18,688 bases of DNA from Erysipelotrichia bacterium. Lineage in GTDB: Bacteria > Bacillota_I > Bacilli_A > Erysipelotrichales > Erysipelotrichaceae. This document shows, piece by piece, positions 5,055-13,004 of the stretch. The notes beneath the pieces are model-generated. The model ran no database searches. It was not told the DNA's origin and saw nothing but the letters and a program-made list of their open reading frames with translations. The stretch's first letter is position 1. Each line of letters begins with the position of its first letter. The stretch covers positions 1 through 18,688 of the forward strand of contig SAAR01000030.1 of NCBI GenBank assembly GCA_009916335.1. Direction: 5' to 3'. The position numbers and the translations under genes were made by a program.

Positions 5055-7625
5055 TTGAAAAAAATCATTATTGGTATGCTAGCACACGTTGATGCTGGCA
5101 AGACAACATTAACAGAAAGTATGCTCTATTTATCAGGGGCAATTCGTAAATTAGGTAGAGTAGATCATAAAGATGCTTTTTTAGATTATGATGCACAGGA
5201 GCGAAATCGAGGAATTACGATTTTTTCCAAACAGGCATCTTTTCAATATCAAAATTGTGAAGTAACGATGATTGATACACCAGGGCATGTGGATTTTTCC
5301 GCAGAGATGGAAAGAACATTACAGGTGTTGGATTATGCTATTTTGCTAATTAATTCTTTAGATGGTATACAAGCACATAGTGAAACAATTTGGCAATTGT
5401 TGAAACACTATCAAATTCCCACTTTTATTTTTGTGAATAAAATGGATATTACACATTATGATAAAGCACAGTTAATGAAAGAACTAGAACAAAAATTAGA
5501 TCATGGTTGTATTGATTTTAGTGTGGATAAGCAAGAGCGTGATGAAAAAATTTCTTTATGTGATGATGCACTTTTAGAACGTTATCTTCAAGATCAAAAC
5601 ATGGATGAGGAAATGATCAGTGAGATGATTTGTCAAAGAAAGATTTTTCCTTGTTATTTTGGTTCTGCATTAAAGCTAGAAAACGTTGATGACTTATTAA
5701 AGGGCCTACTTACCTATACAAAAGAAAAAGCGTATCCACAAGAGTTTGGGGCAATTGTGTATAAAATCACACATGATGCACAGGGGAATCGTTTAACCCA
5801 TATGAAAATTACTGGTGGGAGTTTAAAAGTAAAAACAAAATTAATGGAAAATGAAAAAGTAGATCAGCTAAGAAAGTATTCAGGCAGTAAATTTGTAAGT
5901 GTAGAGGAAGTGTTTGCAGGAGAAGTTTGTGCTGTAAAAGGTTTGCGTCATATTTTTTTAGGGGAAGGTTTAGGAATGGAAACAAATAGTAAACCACCTG
6001 TATTGTCATCTTATATGAATTATCATATTAAACTAGCAAAGAAAGATGATGTTCATGTAGCCTATAAAAATTTAGTGCAGTTAGCACAAGAAGATCCACA
6101 ATTACATGTACATTATCATACACAAAGCAATGACTTATCCATACAATTAATGGGTGAGGTACAAATTGAAGTATTAAAACAGATCGTGAAAGAACGTTTT
6201 AATATGGATATTGATTTTGATGAAGGTCGTGTTATTTATAAAGAAAGTATTATAGAAACGATAGAAGGGGTAGGTCATTATGAGCCATTGCGTCATTATG
6301 CAGGGGTGCATTTATTGCTAGAACCAGCTGCTTTAGGAAGTGGCATTCAATTTAGTAGTGCTTGTTTAGAGGATACTCTAGCAAAACACTGGCAAAGACT
6401 AATTCGTTTACATGTTTGTGAAAAAGAGCATCTTGGTGTTTTAACTGGATCACCAATTACAGATATTAAAATTACACTATTAGCAGGAAAAGCACATTTA
6501 AAACATACTGAGGGTGGTGATTTTAGGGAAGCAACCTATCGTGCGATTCGACAAGGGTTAAAAGCAACACGTTCCATTTTATTAGAACCATACTATCATT
6601 TTCGCCTTGAAGTACCAACTTCTTCTTTGAGTAAAGCAATTTATGATTTAGAACTCATGAAGGCTAGTTTTCATATACAGGATCGTAATGGGGCAAGTAT
6701 CCTAGAAGGAAAAGCACCTGTTGCGAAAATGCAAAATTATCAAAGTCAACTAATCACTTACACAAAAGGGAAAGGTAAGTTATTTTGTATCTTAAAAGGA
6801 TATGAACCTGTGCGTGAAGATGAGATGGAAACCATCATTGCAAAGATAAACTACGATAGTGAAAGAGATGTTGAAAATCCTACAGGTTCTATTTTTTGTA
6901 AGCAAGGAGCAGGTTTTTATGTGCCATGGGATAAGGTGTATGAGTACATGCATATGAAAGCTTGTTGGCAAAAAAAGGAAGAAAGTAATTATGCGAGTGA
7001 AAAGCATAATAAGGTTACTATTGATGAAAAGGAATTAGCCAGAGTGATGGAAAGGACATATGGAGTAAATAAAAGCAAGTTAAGAAAAGAAACAGCTCAT
7101 AGCAATGAAGTAAAAAAAGACTTACAGTATGTGAAACGATTAAAACCATGCTTGCTTGTAGATGGTTATAATATGATTCATTCGTGGGATTTGTTAAAGG
7201 AGATTGCAAACGATCATTTAGATGCAGCTAGACATAGGCTGATTCATTTATTAAGCAGTTATCAAGGTTTTAAGAAATGTCTATTGATTTTAGTGTTTGA
7301 TGCGTATCAAGTAGAAGATAGTAAAGGAACAAGTGAGTATAATGGGAGCATTCATATTATATACACGAAAAAAGCACAGACAGCAGATAGTTATATTGAA
7401 AAAGCAAGTCATGATTTAAGTGATCAATATCAAGTCAGTGTTGCGACATCAGATGGTTTAGAACAGCTTATTGTTTTAGGACAAAAAGCAAGAAGGATTT
7501 CGAGCCAAGAATTAGAGAAGGAAGTTTTGTATTTAACAAAAACAAATTTAGAAACATATGAAAAACGCAATCAAAAAGGATTTCATCAACCGTTAGCAAA
7601 GTTAAGAAAATTAAATGAGGATTAA
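5055..7625 (+). CDS. EF-G/Tet(M)-like translation GTPase fused to a C-terminal NYN (Rae1-like) RNase domain
   Basis: Fusion of 856 residues. Residues 1 to about 640 are a ribosomal-protection-type GTPase with all G motifs intact: AHVDAGKT (10-17), RGITI (52-56), DTPGH (74-78), NKMD (128-131) and a GSALK G5-type motif, followed by EF-G-like domains II-V. After a charged linker (about 645-695), residues 700-856 form an NYN/PIN domain with the expected acidic residues D703 (VDGYN), D749 (FDAYQ), D778 (ADSY) and D800 (TSDGLEQ). This resembles YacP/Rae1, which cleaves mRNA in the ribosomal A site. Inference: a ribosome-bound factor that couples GTPase action with mRNA cleavage. The domain IV loop HTEGGDFREA differs from that of Tet(M), so drug resistance is doubtful. 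TTG is chosen because the first beta strand (IIIGML) is needed before the P-loop; GTAGG precedes it. Confidence 0.85.
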   Translation: MKKIIIGMLAHVDAGKTTLTESMLYLSGAIRKLGRVDHKDAFLDYDAQERNRGITIFSKQASFQYQNCEVTMIDTPGHVDFSAEMERTLQVLDYAILLINSLDGIQAHSETIWQLLKHYQIPTFIFVNKMDITHYDKAQLMKELEQKLDHGCIDFSVDKQERDEKISLCDDALLERYLQDQNMDEEMISEMICQRKIFPCYFGSALKLENVDDLLKGLLTYTKEKAYPQEFGAIVYKITHDAQGNRLTHMKITGGSLKVKTKLMENEKVDQLRKYSGSKFVSVEEVFAGEVCAVKGLRHIFLGEGLGMETNSKPPVLSSYMNYHIKLAKKDDVHVAYKNLVQLAQEDPQLHVHYHTQSNDLSIQLMGEVQIEVLKQIVKERFNMDIDFDEGRVIYKESIIETIEGVGHYEPLRHYAGVHLLLEPAALGSGIQFSSACLEDTLAKHWQRLIRLHVCEKEHLGVLTGSPITDIKITLLAGKAHLKHTEGGDFREATYRAIRQGLKATRSILLEPYYHFRLEVPTSSLSKAIYDLELMKASFHIQDRNGASILEGKAPVAKMQNYQSQLITYTKGKGKLFCILKGYEPVREDEMETIIAKINYDSERDVENPTGSIFCKQGAGFYVPWDKVYEYMHMKACWQKKEESNYASEKHNKVTIDEKELARVMERTYGVNKSKLRKETAHSNEVKKDLQYVKRLKPCLLVDGYNMIHSWDLLKEIANDHLDAARHRLIHLLSSYQGFKKCLLILVFDAYQVEDSKGTSEYNGSIHIIYTKKAQTADSYIEKASHDLSDQYQVSVATSDGLEQLIVLGQKARRISSQELEKEVLYLTKTNLETYEKRNQKGFHQPLAKLRKLNED

Positions 7626-7639
7626 TGTCCTCTTTTTTT
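7617..7639 (+). terminator. Intrinsic terminator after the GTPase-RNase gene
   Basis: GAGGA (7617-7621) and TCCTC (7628-7632) enclose a 6-nt loop, followed by seven T. The stem includes the last codons and the stop of the gene. Confidence 0.75.
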
Positions 7640-7688
7640 AAAATGATTGTAAAAGTAAGGGAGAATAGCGATTATCTTGCTTTTAACG

Positions 7689-7697
7689 TGCTATAAT
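7689..7697 (+). promoter_or_regulatory. Extended -10 promoter of pepF
   Basis: TGC followed by TATAAT (7692-7697) forms an extended -10. The TTGCTT at 7677 is too close to be a true -35. The leader would be about 17-20 nt and contains the GGAGG ribosome site. Confidence 0.5.
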
Positions 7698-7720
7698 AAT
7701 GAACAGTGGAGGTATATTCA

Positions 7721-9523
7721 ATGAAAGAAAAATTAAGAAAAGAAGTTGCTATTAAAGATACATGGGCAACAGAGGATATTTTTGCAAGTGAACAAGATTG
7801 GCAAAACGCATTATCAAAGGTAGAAAAGCAATGTGAAAAGTTGCAACAATATCAAGGGAAATTACACAATGCACAAAATTTATTAGCGTATTTGCAAGAG
7901 GAGGAAGTGTTAAGTAAACAATTAGATGATGTTTGTGGCTATGCCTCTTTGCGTTCTGATGAGGATACAAGTGATGCACATTGTCAAAGTTTAGAAGATC
8001 AAGCTATGGGTATGGCTGTTTTTGTAGGACAAAAATTATCTTTTGCAGAGGTAGAAATCTTGCAATTGAGTGATGAAGAAATAGAGCGTTTCTATAAGGA
8101 AGAAAAAGCATTGTTAGTATACCAACGTTTATTAACAAAGTTACGTCTTAATAAAGGACATATTTTAAGTGAAAATGAAGAACGTCTTTTGGCTGGAGCA
8201 CAAGAAATGGCAAATGCACCAGTGATGATTCATTCGATGATGTGTAATGCCGATATGCAATTTGATGATGCGATTGATGCACAAGGAAATACACATCATG
8301 TAAGTAATGGTACCTTTGTTTCCTTATTGCAATCAAGTGATCGAAGTTTGCGTATTTCTGCTTTTAAGCAATACTATCAACAATATGTAAACTTAAAAAA
8401 TACGAGTGCTGCTATATTAGCAAGTCAAATGAAAAAGTTAAAATTTTATGCGAATGCAAGAAAGTTTAATTCAACATTAGAGGCTGCACTACATTTTACT
8501 CAAGTACCACAGAAGGTGTACCATAATTTAATAGAAGCAGTGCATGAAGATATTCATATTTTACATAAATATATGCGTTTGCGTAAAAAAGTAATGGGTG
8601 TAGAAAAGTTACATATGTATGATTTGTATGTACCGATTGTTGATGGTTGTGATATGCATATTAGTATTGAAGAAGCAAAACAAAATGTATTGGCATCTAC
8701 CGCTCTATTAAAAGAAGAATACCAAACAACACTTGAAAAAGCATTTAATGAGCGTTGGATTGATGTGTATGAAAATAAAGGAAAACGCTCAGGGGCATAT
8801 TCTTCAGGGCAAAATGTACACCCTTTTGTCTTGCTTAACTATCATCATACATTAGATAGTGAATTTACATTAGCTCATGAAATGGGACATGCAATGCATT
8901 CTTATTTATCCACAAAATATCAGCCTTATGCAGACCATCGTTATGTAATCTTTGTTGCAGAGGTAGCTTCAACTTGTAATGAAGCTTTATTAATGCATTA
9001 TTTAAGAGAACATACACAAGATAAAAAGGTACAGGCGTATTTAATCAATTATTTCTTGGAGCAATTTAGAACGACTTTATATCGTCAATGTATGTTTGCA
9101 GAATTTGAATGGAAAGTAAATACGATGATTGAAAATAAAGAAACATTAAGTGCAGATACCCTTTCTAAGTTGTATCATGAACTAAATGTATTCTATTATG
9201 GGGAAGATGTAGAAGTTGATGAACTCATTGATATAGAGTGGTCAAGAATTCCACACTTTTATATGAATTATTATGTTTATCAATATGCGACAGGTTTTAG
9301 TGCTGCAATGGCTCTTTCTAAGAAGTTGATTGCACAAGAAGAAGGAGCAGTAGAAAACTACTTATCATTCTTAAAAGGTGGTTGTTCAAAAACACCAATT
9401 GCGTTATTAAAAGAGGCAGGTGTGGATATGGAAAGTGTACAACCGATTCATGATGCATTAGCATTGTTTGATCAGTTAATTGATGAATTAGATACATTAT
9501 TAGATGAAATCAAGCATAACTAG
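7721..9523 (+). CDS. pepF: Oligoendopeptidase F (M3 metallopeptidase)
   Basis: Cytosolic zinc peptidase of 600 residues, the normal length for PepF, that degrades short peptides in peptide recycling. The zinc motif HEMGH is at 386-390, and the likely third ligand is Glu414 in AEVASTCNEALL. The N-terminal helical half has the PepF_N/M3 pattern, with WATEDIFAS near the start and a SGQNVHPFVLLNY-type substrate segment before the zinc site. ATG 7721 is chosen because GGAGG (7708-7712) lies 8 nt upstream; an in-frame GTG at 7706 falls inside that site. It is a monocistronic unit with its own promoter and terminator. Confidence 0.93.
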   Translation: MKEKLRKEVAIKDTWATEDIFASEQDWQNALSKVEKQCEKLQQYQGKLHNAQNLLAYLQEEEVLSKQLDDVCGYASLRSDEDTSDAHCQSLEDQAMGMAVFVGQKLSFAEVEILQLSDEEIERFYKEEKALLVYQRLLTKLRLNKGHILSENEERLLAGAQEMANAPVMIHSMMCNADMQFDDAIDAQGNTHHVSNGTFVSLLQSSDRSLRISAFKQYYQQYVNLKNTSAAILASQMKKLKFYANARKFNSTLEAALHFTQVPQKVYHNLIEAVHEDIHILHKYMRLRKKVMGVEKLHMYDLYVPIVDGCDMHISIEEAKQNVLASTALLKEEYQTTLEKAFNERWIDVYENKGKRSGAYSSGQNVHPFVLLNYHHTLDSEFTLAHEMGHAMHSYLSTKYQPYADHRYVIFVAEVASTCNEALLMHYLREHTQDKKVQAYLINYFLEQFRTTLYRQCMFAEFEWKVNTMIENKETLSADTLSKLYHELNVFYYGEDVEVDELIDIEWSRIPHFYMNYYVYQYATGFSAAMALSKKLIAQEEGAVENYLSFLKGGCSKTPIALLKEAGVDMESVQPIHDALALFDQLIDELDTLLDEIKHN

Positions 9524-9535
9524 AATATGGCTTAT

Positions 9536-9566
9536 TTTACTGCTTATTTCGTAGTAAAGTTTGTTT
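9536..9566 (+). terminator. Probable terminator after pepF
   Basis: TTTACTGC (9536-9543) pairs with GTAGTAAA (9551-9558), with one wobble and a 7-nt loop. A moderately T-rich stretch follows (GTTTGTTT). Confidence 0.55.
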
Positions 9567-9573
9567 ATCTCTC

Positions 9574-9602
9574 TTGTTTCTTTCTCTTTTCCTTTATATA
9601 AT
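9574..9602 (+). promoter_or_regulatory. SigA-type promoter of the lipoprotein gene
   Basis: The -35 TTGTTT (9574-9579) and -10 TATAAT (9597-9602) have an ideal 17-bp spacer, about 27 nt before the start codon. Confidence 0.65.
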
Positions 9603-9628
9603 AAAAGTAGAAAGAAATAGGGGACAAT

Positions 9629-10135
9629 ATGATGAAAAAGTTAATGATGTTATTGGTGAGTGTTTTTGCTGTTGTTTTATTATCAGGTTGCAGTGAGGAC
9701 AGTACGCCAAAGAAATGTGTTTGTAGTGGTGTAATTGATGGAGTCAATGAAACATTGGTTTTTGAAGGAGAGGGAGATAAGCTTGTTAAATGGAGTGAAA
9801 AAGCACTGATCCCACTATCTTTGCATGGTCTTGATGCACAATCCTATGCGAATGATCCATCACAGCTTGATTTGGATTTAATTAGAGATGCAACGCTTGA
9901 ATTGATGTTTAATGATACAGATGTGAAAGGTGTTAAAGCAGAGGTTAGTGTAGAGGGAGAAAACATTGTGTTAGACATGGTTGTTGATTATACAAAGGTA
10001 GATTTAAAGGCACTAAAAAAAGCTGGTGTTGTAGAGTCTGATCAAGATGAAATTGACTATATTTCTTATCAAGAAAGCATTGAAGTCTATAAAGATATGC
10101 ATGGACTAAAATGTACAGAAAAGAAGGTAAAATAA
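9629..10135 (+). CDS. Small lipoprotein, DUF1307/YehR-like
   Basis: Precursor of 168 residues with a lipoprotein signal peptide: Lys3-Lys4, a hydrophobic core, and lipobox LLSGC with Cys21 as the lipidated residue. The mature part is an acidic globular domain with the segment VVDYTKVDLKALKKAG and an alternating beta pattern like the DUF1307 lipoproteins of Firmicutes (function unknown). It probably sits on the outer face of the membrane. AGGGG precedes two consecutive ATG codons (9629, 9632), with spacings of 5 and 8 nt, so the second may be used. It has its own promoter and a bidirectional terminator, so it appears to be a single-gene unit. The family match is from memory and of medium certainty. 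Confidence 0.7.
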   Translation: MMKKLMMLLVSVFAVVLLSGCSEDSTPKKCVCSGVIDGVNETLVFEGEGDKLVKWSEKALIPLSLHGLDAQSYANDPSQLDLDLIRDATLELMFNDTDVKGVKAEVSVEGENIVLDMVVDYTKVDLKALKKAGVVESDQDEIDYISYQESIEVYKDMHGLKCTEKKVK

Positions 10136-10170
10136 GAAGTAAATAAACCATAATGCAATGGTAAAACAAA

Positions 10171-10218
10171 AGAAGAAGATCACTTCCTACAATTTATAGG
10201 AGGTACTTCTTCTTTTTT
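10171..10218. terminator. Bidirectional terminator between convergent genes
   Basis: GAAGAAG...CTTCCT pairs with AGGAGG...CTTCTTC around a 10-nt AT-rich loop, with a small internal mismatch. It is followed by seven T on the plus strand and by TTCTTCTTTTGTTTT on the minus strand. It can end both the lipoprotein gene and the opposing PHP gene. Confidence 0.8.
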
Positions 10219-10241
10219 TGTATTTGAATGTGCGTAAGCGT

Positions 10242-11135
10242 TTAGTCATCTCTTTCGTTTTTGTAAGTATTTAAATAAGCTTTTAACTTATCTTCTTCCT
10301 TTTGTGGCATATGGCATTCTCCCATAATGACATGTGGTTTTGTTTTTCCATGATAATCACTGCCACAGGTCATTAATAATTGATGCTCTTTAGCAATTTG
10401 ATGATAAAAGGCAATTTGTTCATCATTATGATAAGAACTATACACTTCAATCCCATCAATACCTAAAGCAATGATATCTTTCATGAGTTGCTTATCTTCT
10501 TTCACGTTATTTCCAGGGTGAGCTAATACAATGAGAGCATTTTGTTTGCGATACTGCTTAATGGCTTCTTCCATCTTCATAAAATGAATAGGGGAATAAG
10601 CGATTTTTCCTTTTGCACAATATTCCCAATAAAAATCAACCAAAGGCGATACACTATGTGTACCCCCTGCGAAGTATTCTTTTAAATAAGGATTATTTCG
10701 ATTTTCTTCATTTTGTAAAGCGACTTCACATACAGATTCTGCTTCATAAATACCATTTGGACATAGGGCATCTAGTGTGGATTGATCAACGATTATCTTC
10801 ATCTGTTCACGAATATATTGCAAACGCTCTATACCTGCTGTTCTCTCCATTTCGTTAACGCAGGTGTGAATGTTTTTCCAGATAAGGTTAAATGGATCCA
10901 CAAAATAGCCTAATAAATGAAAATCTTTATCTTGGAAGGAACAGTCTAATTCAATGGCAGAAATGAGCTTGATTCCTTTAGTGTCATAGTGATCATGATA
11001 CGCTAGACAAGTATTATGATCTGCAATGGCAATCGTTTCTAGTTTGTTTTGTTTGGCGATATTGATTAATTCTTGTACTTCTTTTTCGCCATCTAGGGAG
11101 TGTTTAGAATGCATGTGTAAATCAATTGTGTTCAT
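10242..11135 (-). CDS. PHP-domain metal-dependent phosphoesterase
   Basis: Protein of 297 residues with the PHP motif series: DLHMHSKHSLDGE at the start, IADHNT, SAIELDC, a middle insertion, VLAHPG, and GSDYHG near the end. These His/Asp/Glu residues normally bind two or three metal ions and hydrolyse phosphoesters. Relatives include the TrpH/YciV group (nucleoside bisphosphate or short RNA processing), but the substrate cannot be told here. ATG 11135 is chosen because AAGGA lies 8 nt upstream; the longer in-frame start at 11165 would lie inside the preceding gene. It starts 4 nt after the stop of the DeoR-family gene, with the ribosome site overlapping that stop, so the two form an operon. 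Confidence 0.85.
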   Translation of the reverse strand: MNTIDLHMHSKHSLDGEKEVQELINIAKQNKLETIAIADHNTCLAYHDHYDTKGIKLISAIELDCSFQDKDFHLLGYFVDPFNLIWKNIHTCVNEMERTAGIERLQYIREQMKIIVDQSTLDALCPNGIYEAESVCEVALQNEENRNNPYLKEYFAGGTHSVSPLVDFYWEYCAKGKIAYSPIHFMKMEEAIKQYRKQNALIVLAHPGNNVKEDKQLMKDIIALGIDGIEVYSSYHNDEQIAFYHQIAKEHQLLMTCGSDYHGKTKPHVIMGECHMPQKEEDKLKAYLNTYKNERDD

Positions 11136-11139
11136 TATT

Positions 11140-11907
11140 TTATTCCTTTCTTTCATCGACTTCAATAATCTTGTCGATGTTAATCCTTTCTTTATCTTCT
11201 TTTGTCAAATAATCACAGATGAGTGCATCAAATGCTTGAAAAGGGGCATATTGAAAATGGGCAGTGCGTGAAAATTTACTTTGATCACTTAGCAAAATCG
11301 CTTGTTTACTACGTTGCAAGACAAGTTGGTTCATGGCTAATTCATCACCAATCATATTGGCAGGTCCATCAATTCCAAGACAGCCGTCCATGCCAAATAT
11401 ACATAAATCAAAATACATACAAGCGAGCATTTTTAAGGTGTATTCACCCACTGTGCGTTTTCCTTGCTTAGATAGTTCTCCTCCTAATAAATAAATCTTA
11501 TGTTCGCTATCACGCAATAAATCAGCTAAATCAAGGGAATTGGTTATGACGGTTATGTTTTTTCTTAAACGCAATAGTTTACCAAGATATAGTGCTGTAC
11601 TACTAGGATCAATATAGATAAGCATATCATTTTTGATAAAATGAATCGCTGCTTCGGCAATTTTTCGTTTCTTTTCTTTGTTTTCTTGTAAGCGAATATC
11701 CATTGGCATATCAATATTGAAACCTCGTAAAGTGGCCCCACCATGTGTTCGATATAAAATCCCTTTTTCTTCTAAAAAAGACAAATCATTACGAATGGTT
11801 TCAGCGGACACTTGAAAATCATTAGCGAGGGTTAGAACGTTTAGTTTTTCTTGTTGATAAAGCAATTTTTCAATTTGTAAACGCCGTTCATCATTTGTTT
11901 TTGCCAT
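11140..11907 (-). CDS. DeoR-family transcriptional repressor
   Basis: Regulator of 255 residues with the usual family layout. The N-terminal winged helix (about 6-57) includes VSAETIRNDLSFLEEKGILYRTHGGA, the DeoR signature. The C-terminal DeoRC sensor domain has YIDPSSTALYLGKLL, ITNSLDLADLL, YLLGGELSK and LLSDQSKF. Such domains bind phosphorylated sugars or similar metabolites and release DNA. The first gene of its operon, it likely controls its own transcription together with the PHP gene; an inverted repeat lies just upstream of its promoter. AGGA is 9 nt before the ATG. Confidence 0.9.
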   Translation of the reverse strand: MAKTNDERRLQIEKLLYQQEKLNVLTLANDFQVSAETIRNDLSFLEEKGILYRTHGGATLRGFNIDMPMDIRLQENKEKKRKIAEAAIHFIKNDMLIYIDPSSTALYLGKLLRLRKNITVITNSLDLADLLRDSEHKIYLLGGELSKQGKRTVGEYTLKMLACMYFDLCIFGMDGCLGIDGPANMIGDELAMNQLVLQRSKQAILLSDQSKFSRTAHFQYAPFQAFDALICDYLTKEDKERINIDKIIEVDERKE

Positions 11908-11935
11908 TTTCTTATTTCCTTTCTTCTACATTTAT

Positions 11936-11965
11936 ATAGTAACTGTTTTTGCCTGAAAATCACAA
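11936..11965 (-). promoter_or_regulatory. Promoter of the deoR-like/PHP operon
   Basis: On the minus strand, -35 TTGTGA (11965-11960) and -10 TACTAT (11941-11936) are 18 bp apart, about 30 nt before the start codon. A shifted -10, TATATA or TATAAA, is also possible. Confidence 0.45.
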
Positions 11966-11978
11966 TACTATTTTAGTA
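11966..11978. promoter_or_regulatory. Inverted repeat, possible DeoR-type operator
   Basis: TACTA-TTT-TAGTA is a perfect 5-bp inverted repeat that abuts the -35 box of the regulator's promoter. An ACTAT-like half site recurs in the -10 region. Autoregulation is inferred from position only. Confidence 0.3.
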
Positions 11979-12033
11979 ATTTCTTTAAAACAAAAGAAAA
12001 AATATTGAAAGTTCAAGAAAAAAGCTTGGGAAA

Positions 12034-12064
12034 TAAAAAAAAGAACAAATTATAACTGTTCTTT
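12034..12064 (-). terminator. Intrinsic terminator of rnhC
   Basis: Read on the minus strand, AAAGAACA and TGTTCTTT form an 8-bp stem with a 9-nt loop, followed by a run of T (plus-strand A run 12034-12042). The hairpin includes the stop codon of rnhC. Confidence 0.8.
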
Positions 12065-12916
12065 AATTTTATCGGTATTTTTAAAATGAAATTTACTTAC
12101 TTTTTTTAGTGTGTCAAAATCGTATTTTTGTACGAAAGCAACACCTTTTTGATCAACATTTGCTCCTGCTCCTTTAGGGAAGGCAAATGCGTATTGCTTG
12201 GACATTTGTTTCATTGCTTCTAAGAAAGTATAACGAGCAATAATTGAACCACATGCAACACTTAAATACTTATTTTCTGCTTTCGTTTCAAAATGAATAG
12301 GCTTAACAATCTGTTTTTCGCTTTGTAAATAACGATAATAGCTTTTTTCAGGAGTGAATTGATCAATGATAATGTGTTCACAAGGAAAAGCTAATTTATT
12401 TAGTAAATGGATAAATGCTTGATTGTGCAGTTTTGCTTTAATTGCATTCATATTGTTGCTTTCATGGATAAGATTGTATTTAGCATTATCTAATACTAAT
12501 AAGGAGTATGTTAACACTTCCATTAGTTGAGGGGCAATGTTTTGTATATCTTCATCTTTTAATTGTTTAGAATCTTGAATGTGTAATTGTTTTAGTAGAG
12601 GGAGATGTTTTTCTTCCACACAAGTAGCACAAACGACAACAGGACCAAAATAATCACCAGTTCCTACTTCATCACTACCGCATTGTGGATATTGTGCAGA
12701 TTGTGGTGTTGGCGTTGTTTCTTTTCCACATTGTGCATAAAAATCTGCCCCTTCGCCTTGAAAAACCACTTTTCCTGATAGATAAGCAGTTATGGTACAA
12801 TCACTTGTTTTTATTTGGTAAAGGGCATAGGGTGGTGTTTTACATTCCTTTGCATCTAGTGTTTTTTTTAAGTGCAACATGGCTTCTTTACTCATTGTTT
12901 TTGTCTGTGTACTCAT
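12050..12916 (-). CDS. rnhC: Ribonuclease HIII
   Basis: Protein of 288 residues that cuts the RNA strand of RNA-DNA hybrids, removing R-loops and primers in the cytosol. The N-terminal 70 or so residues form the TBP-like substrate-binding domain typical of HIII. The catalytic part begins with GSDEVGTGDYFGP (D82, E83), and continues with QDSKQLKD, IIIDQF and VACGSIIARYTFLEAM, supplying the remaining acidic residues. The family's usual length is near 300. GAGGTG lies a few bases before ATG 12916; in-frame ATG codons further in (for example M8) are less likely. It is divergent from cvpA, sharing an 88-bp intergenic region. Confidence 0.93.
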   Translation of the reverse strand: MSTQTKTMSKEAMLHLKKTLDAKECKTPPYALYQIKTSDCTITAYLSGKVVFQGEGADFYAQCGKETTPTPQSAQYPQCGSDEVGTGDYFGPVVVCATCVEEKHLPLLKQLHIQDSKQLKDEDIQNIAPQLMEVLTYSLLVLDNAKYNLIHESNNMNAIKAKLHNQAFIHLLNKLAFPCEHIIIDQFTPEKSYYRYLQSEKQIVKPIHFETKAENKYLSVACGSIIARYTFLEAMKQMSKQYAFAFPKGAGANVDQKGVAFVQKYDFDTLKKVSKFHFKNTDKIKEQL

Positions 12917-12957
12917 TGTTCACCTCGCTTCTTTATTTTAACAAATTTACAAGAAAG

Positions 12958-12986
12958 TTGCATTAACTATTTCGATGCATTAAAAT
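12958..12986 (+). promoter_or_regulatory. Promoter of the cvpA-mutS2-uvrC operon
   Basis: TTGCAT (12958-12963) and TAAAAT (12981-12986) are spaced 17 bp apart, 18 nt before cvpA. The -35 matches the consensus only in its TTG. Confidence 0.45.
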
Positions 12987-13004
12987 ATAGTACGAGGTGA
13001 ACTT

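Noticed and set aside
5055..6980. Simple tetracycline-resistance gene
   Set aside because: The GTPase part resembles Tet(M), but the drug-contact loop differs and an RNase domain is attached; there are also no mobile-element signs around it.
6792..7209. Minus-strand open frames inside the GTPase-RNase gene
   Set aside because: They are shadows of the coding strand in AT-rich sequence, with no ribosome sites and no recognisable protein features.
12010..12036. Second hairpin (CAAG / CTTG) after the rnhC terminator
   Set aside because: Only four base pairs in an A-rich stretch; the terminator at 12034-12064 explains the end of the gene.
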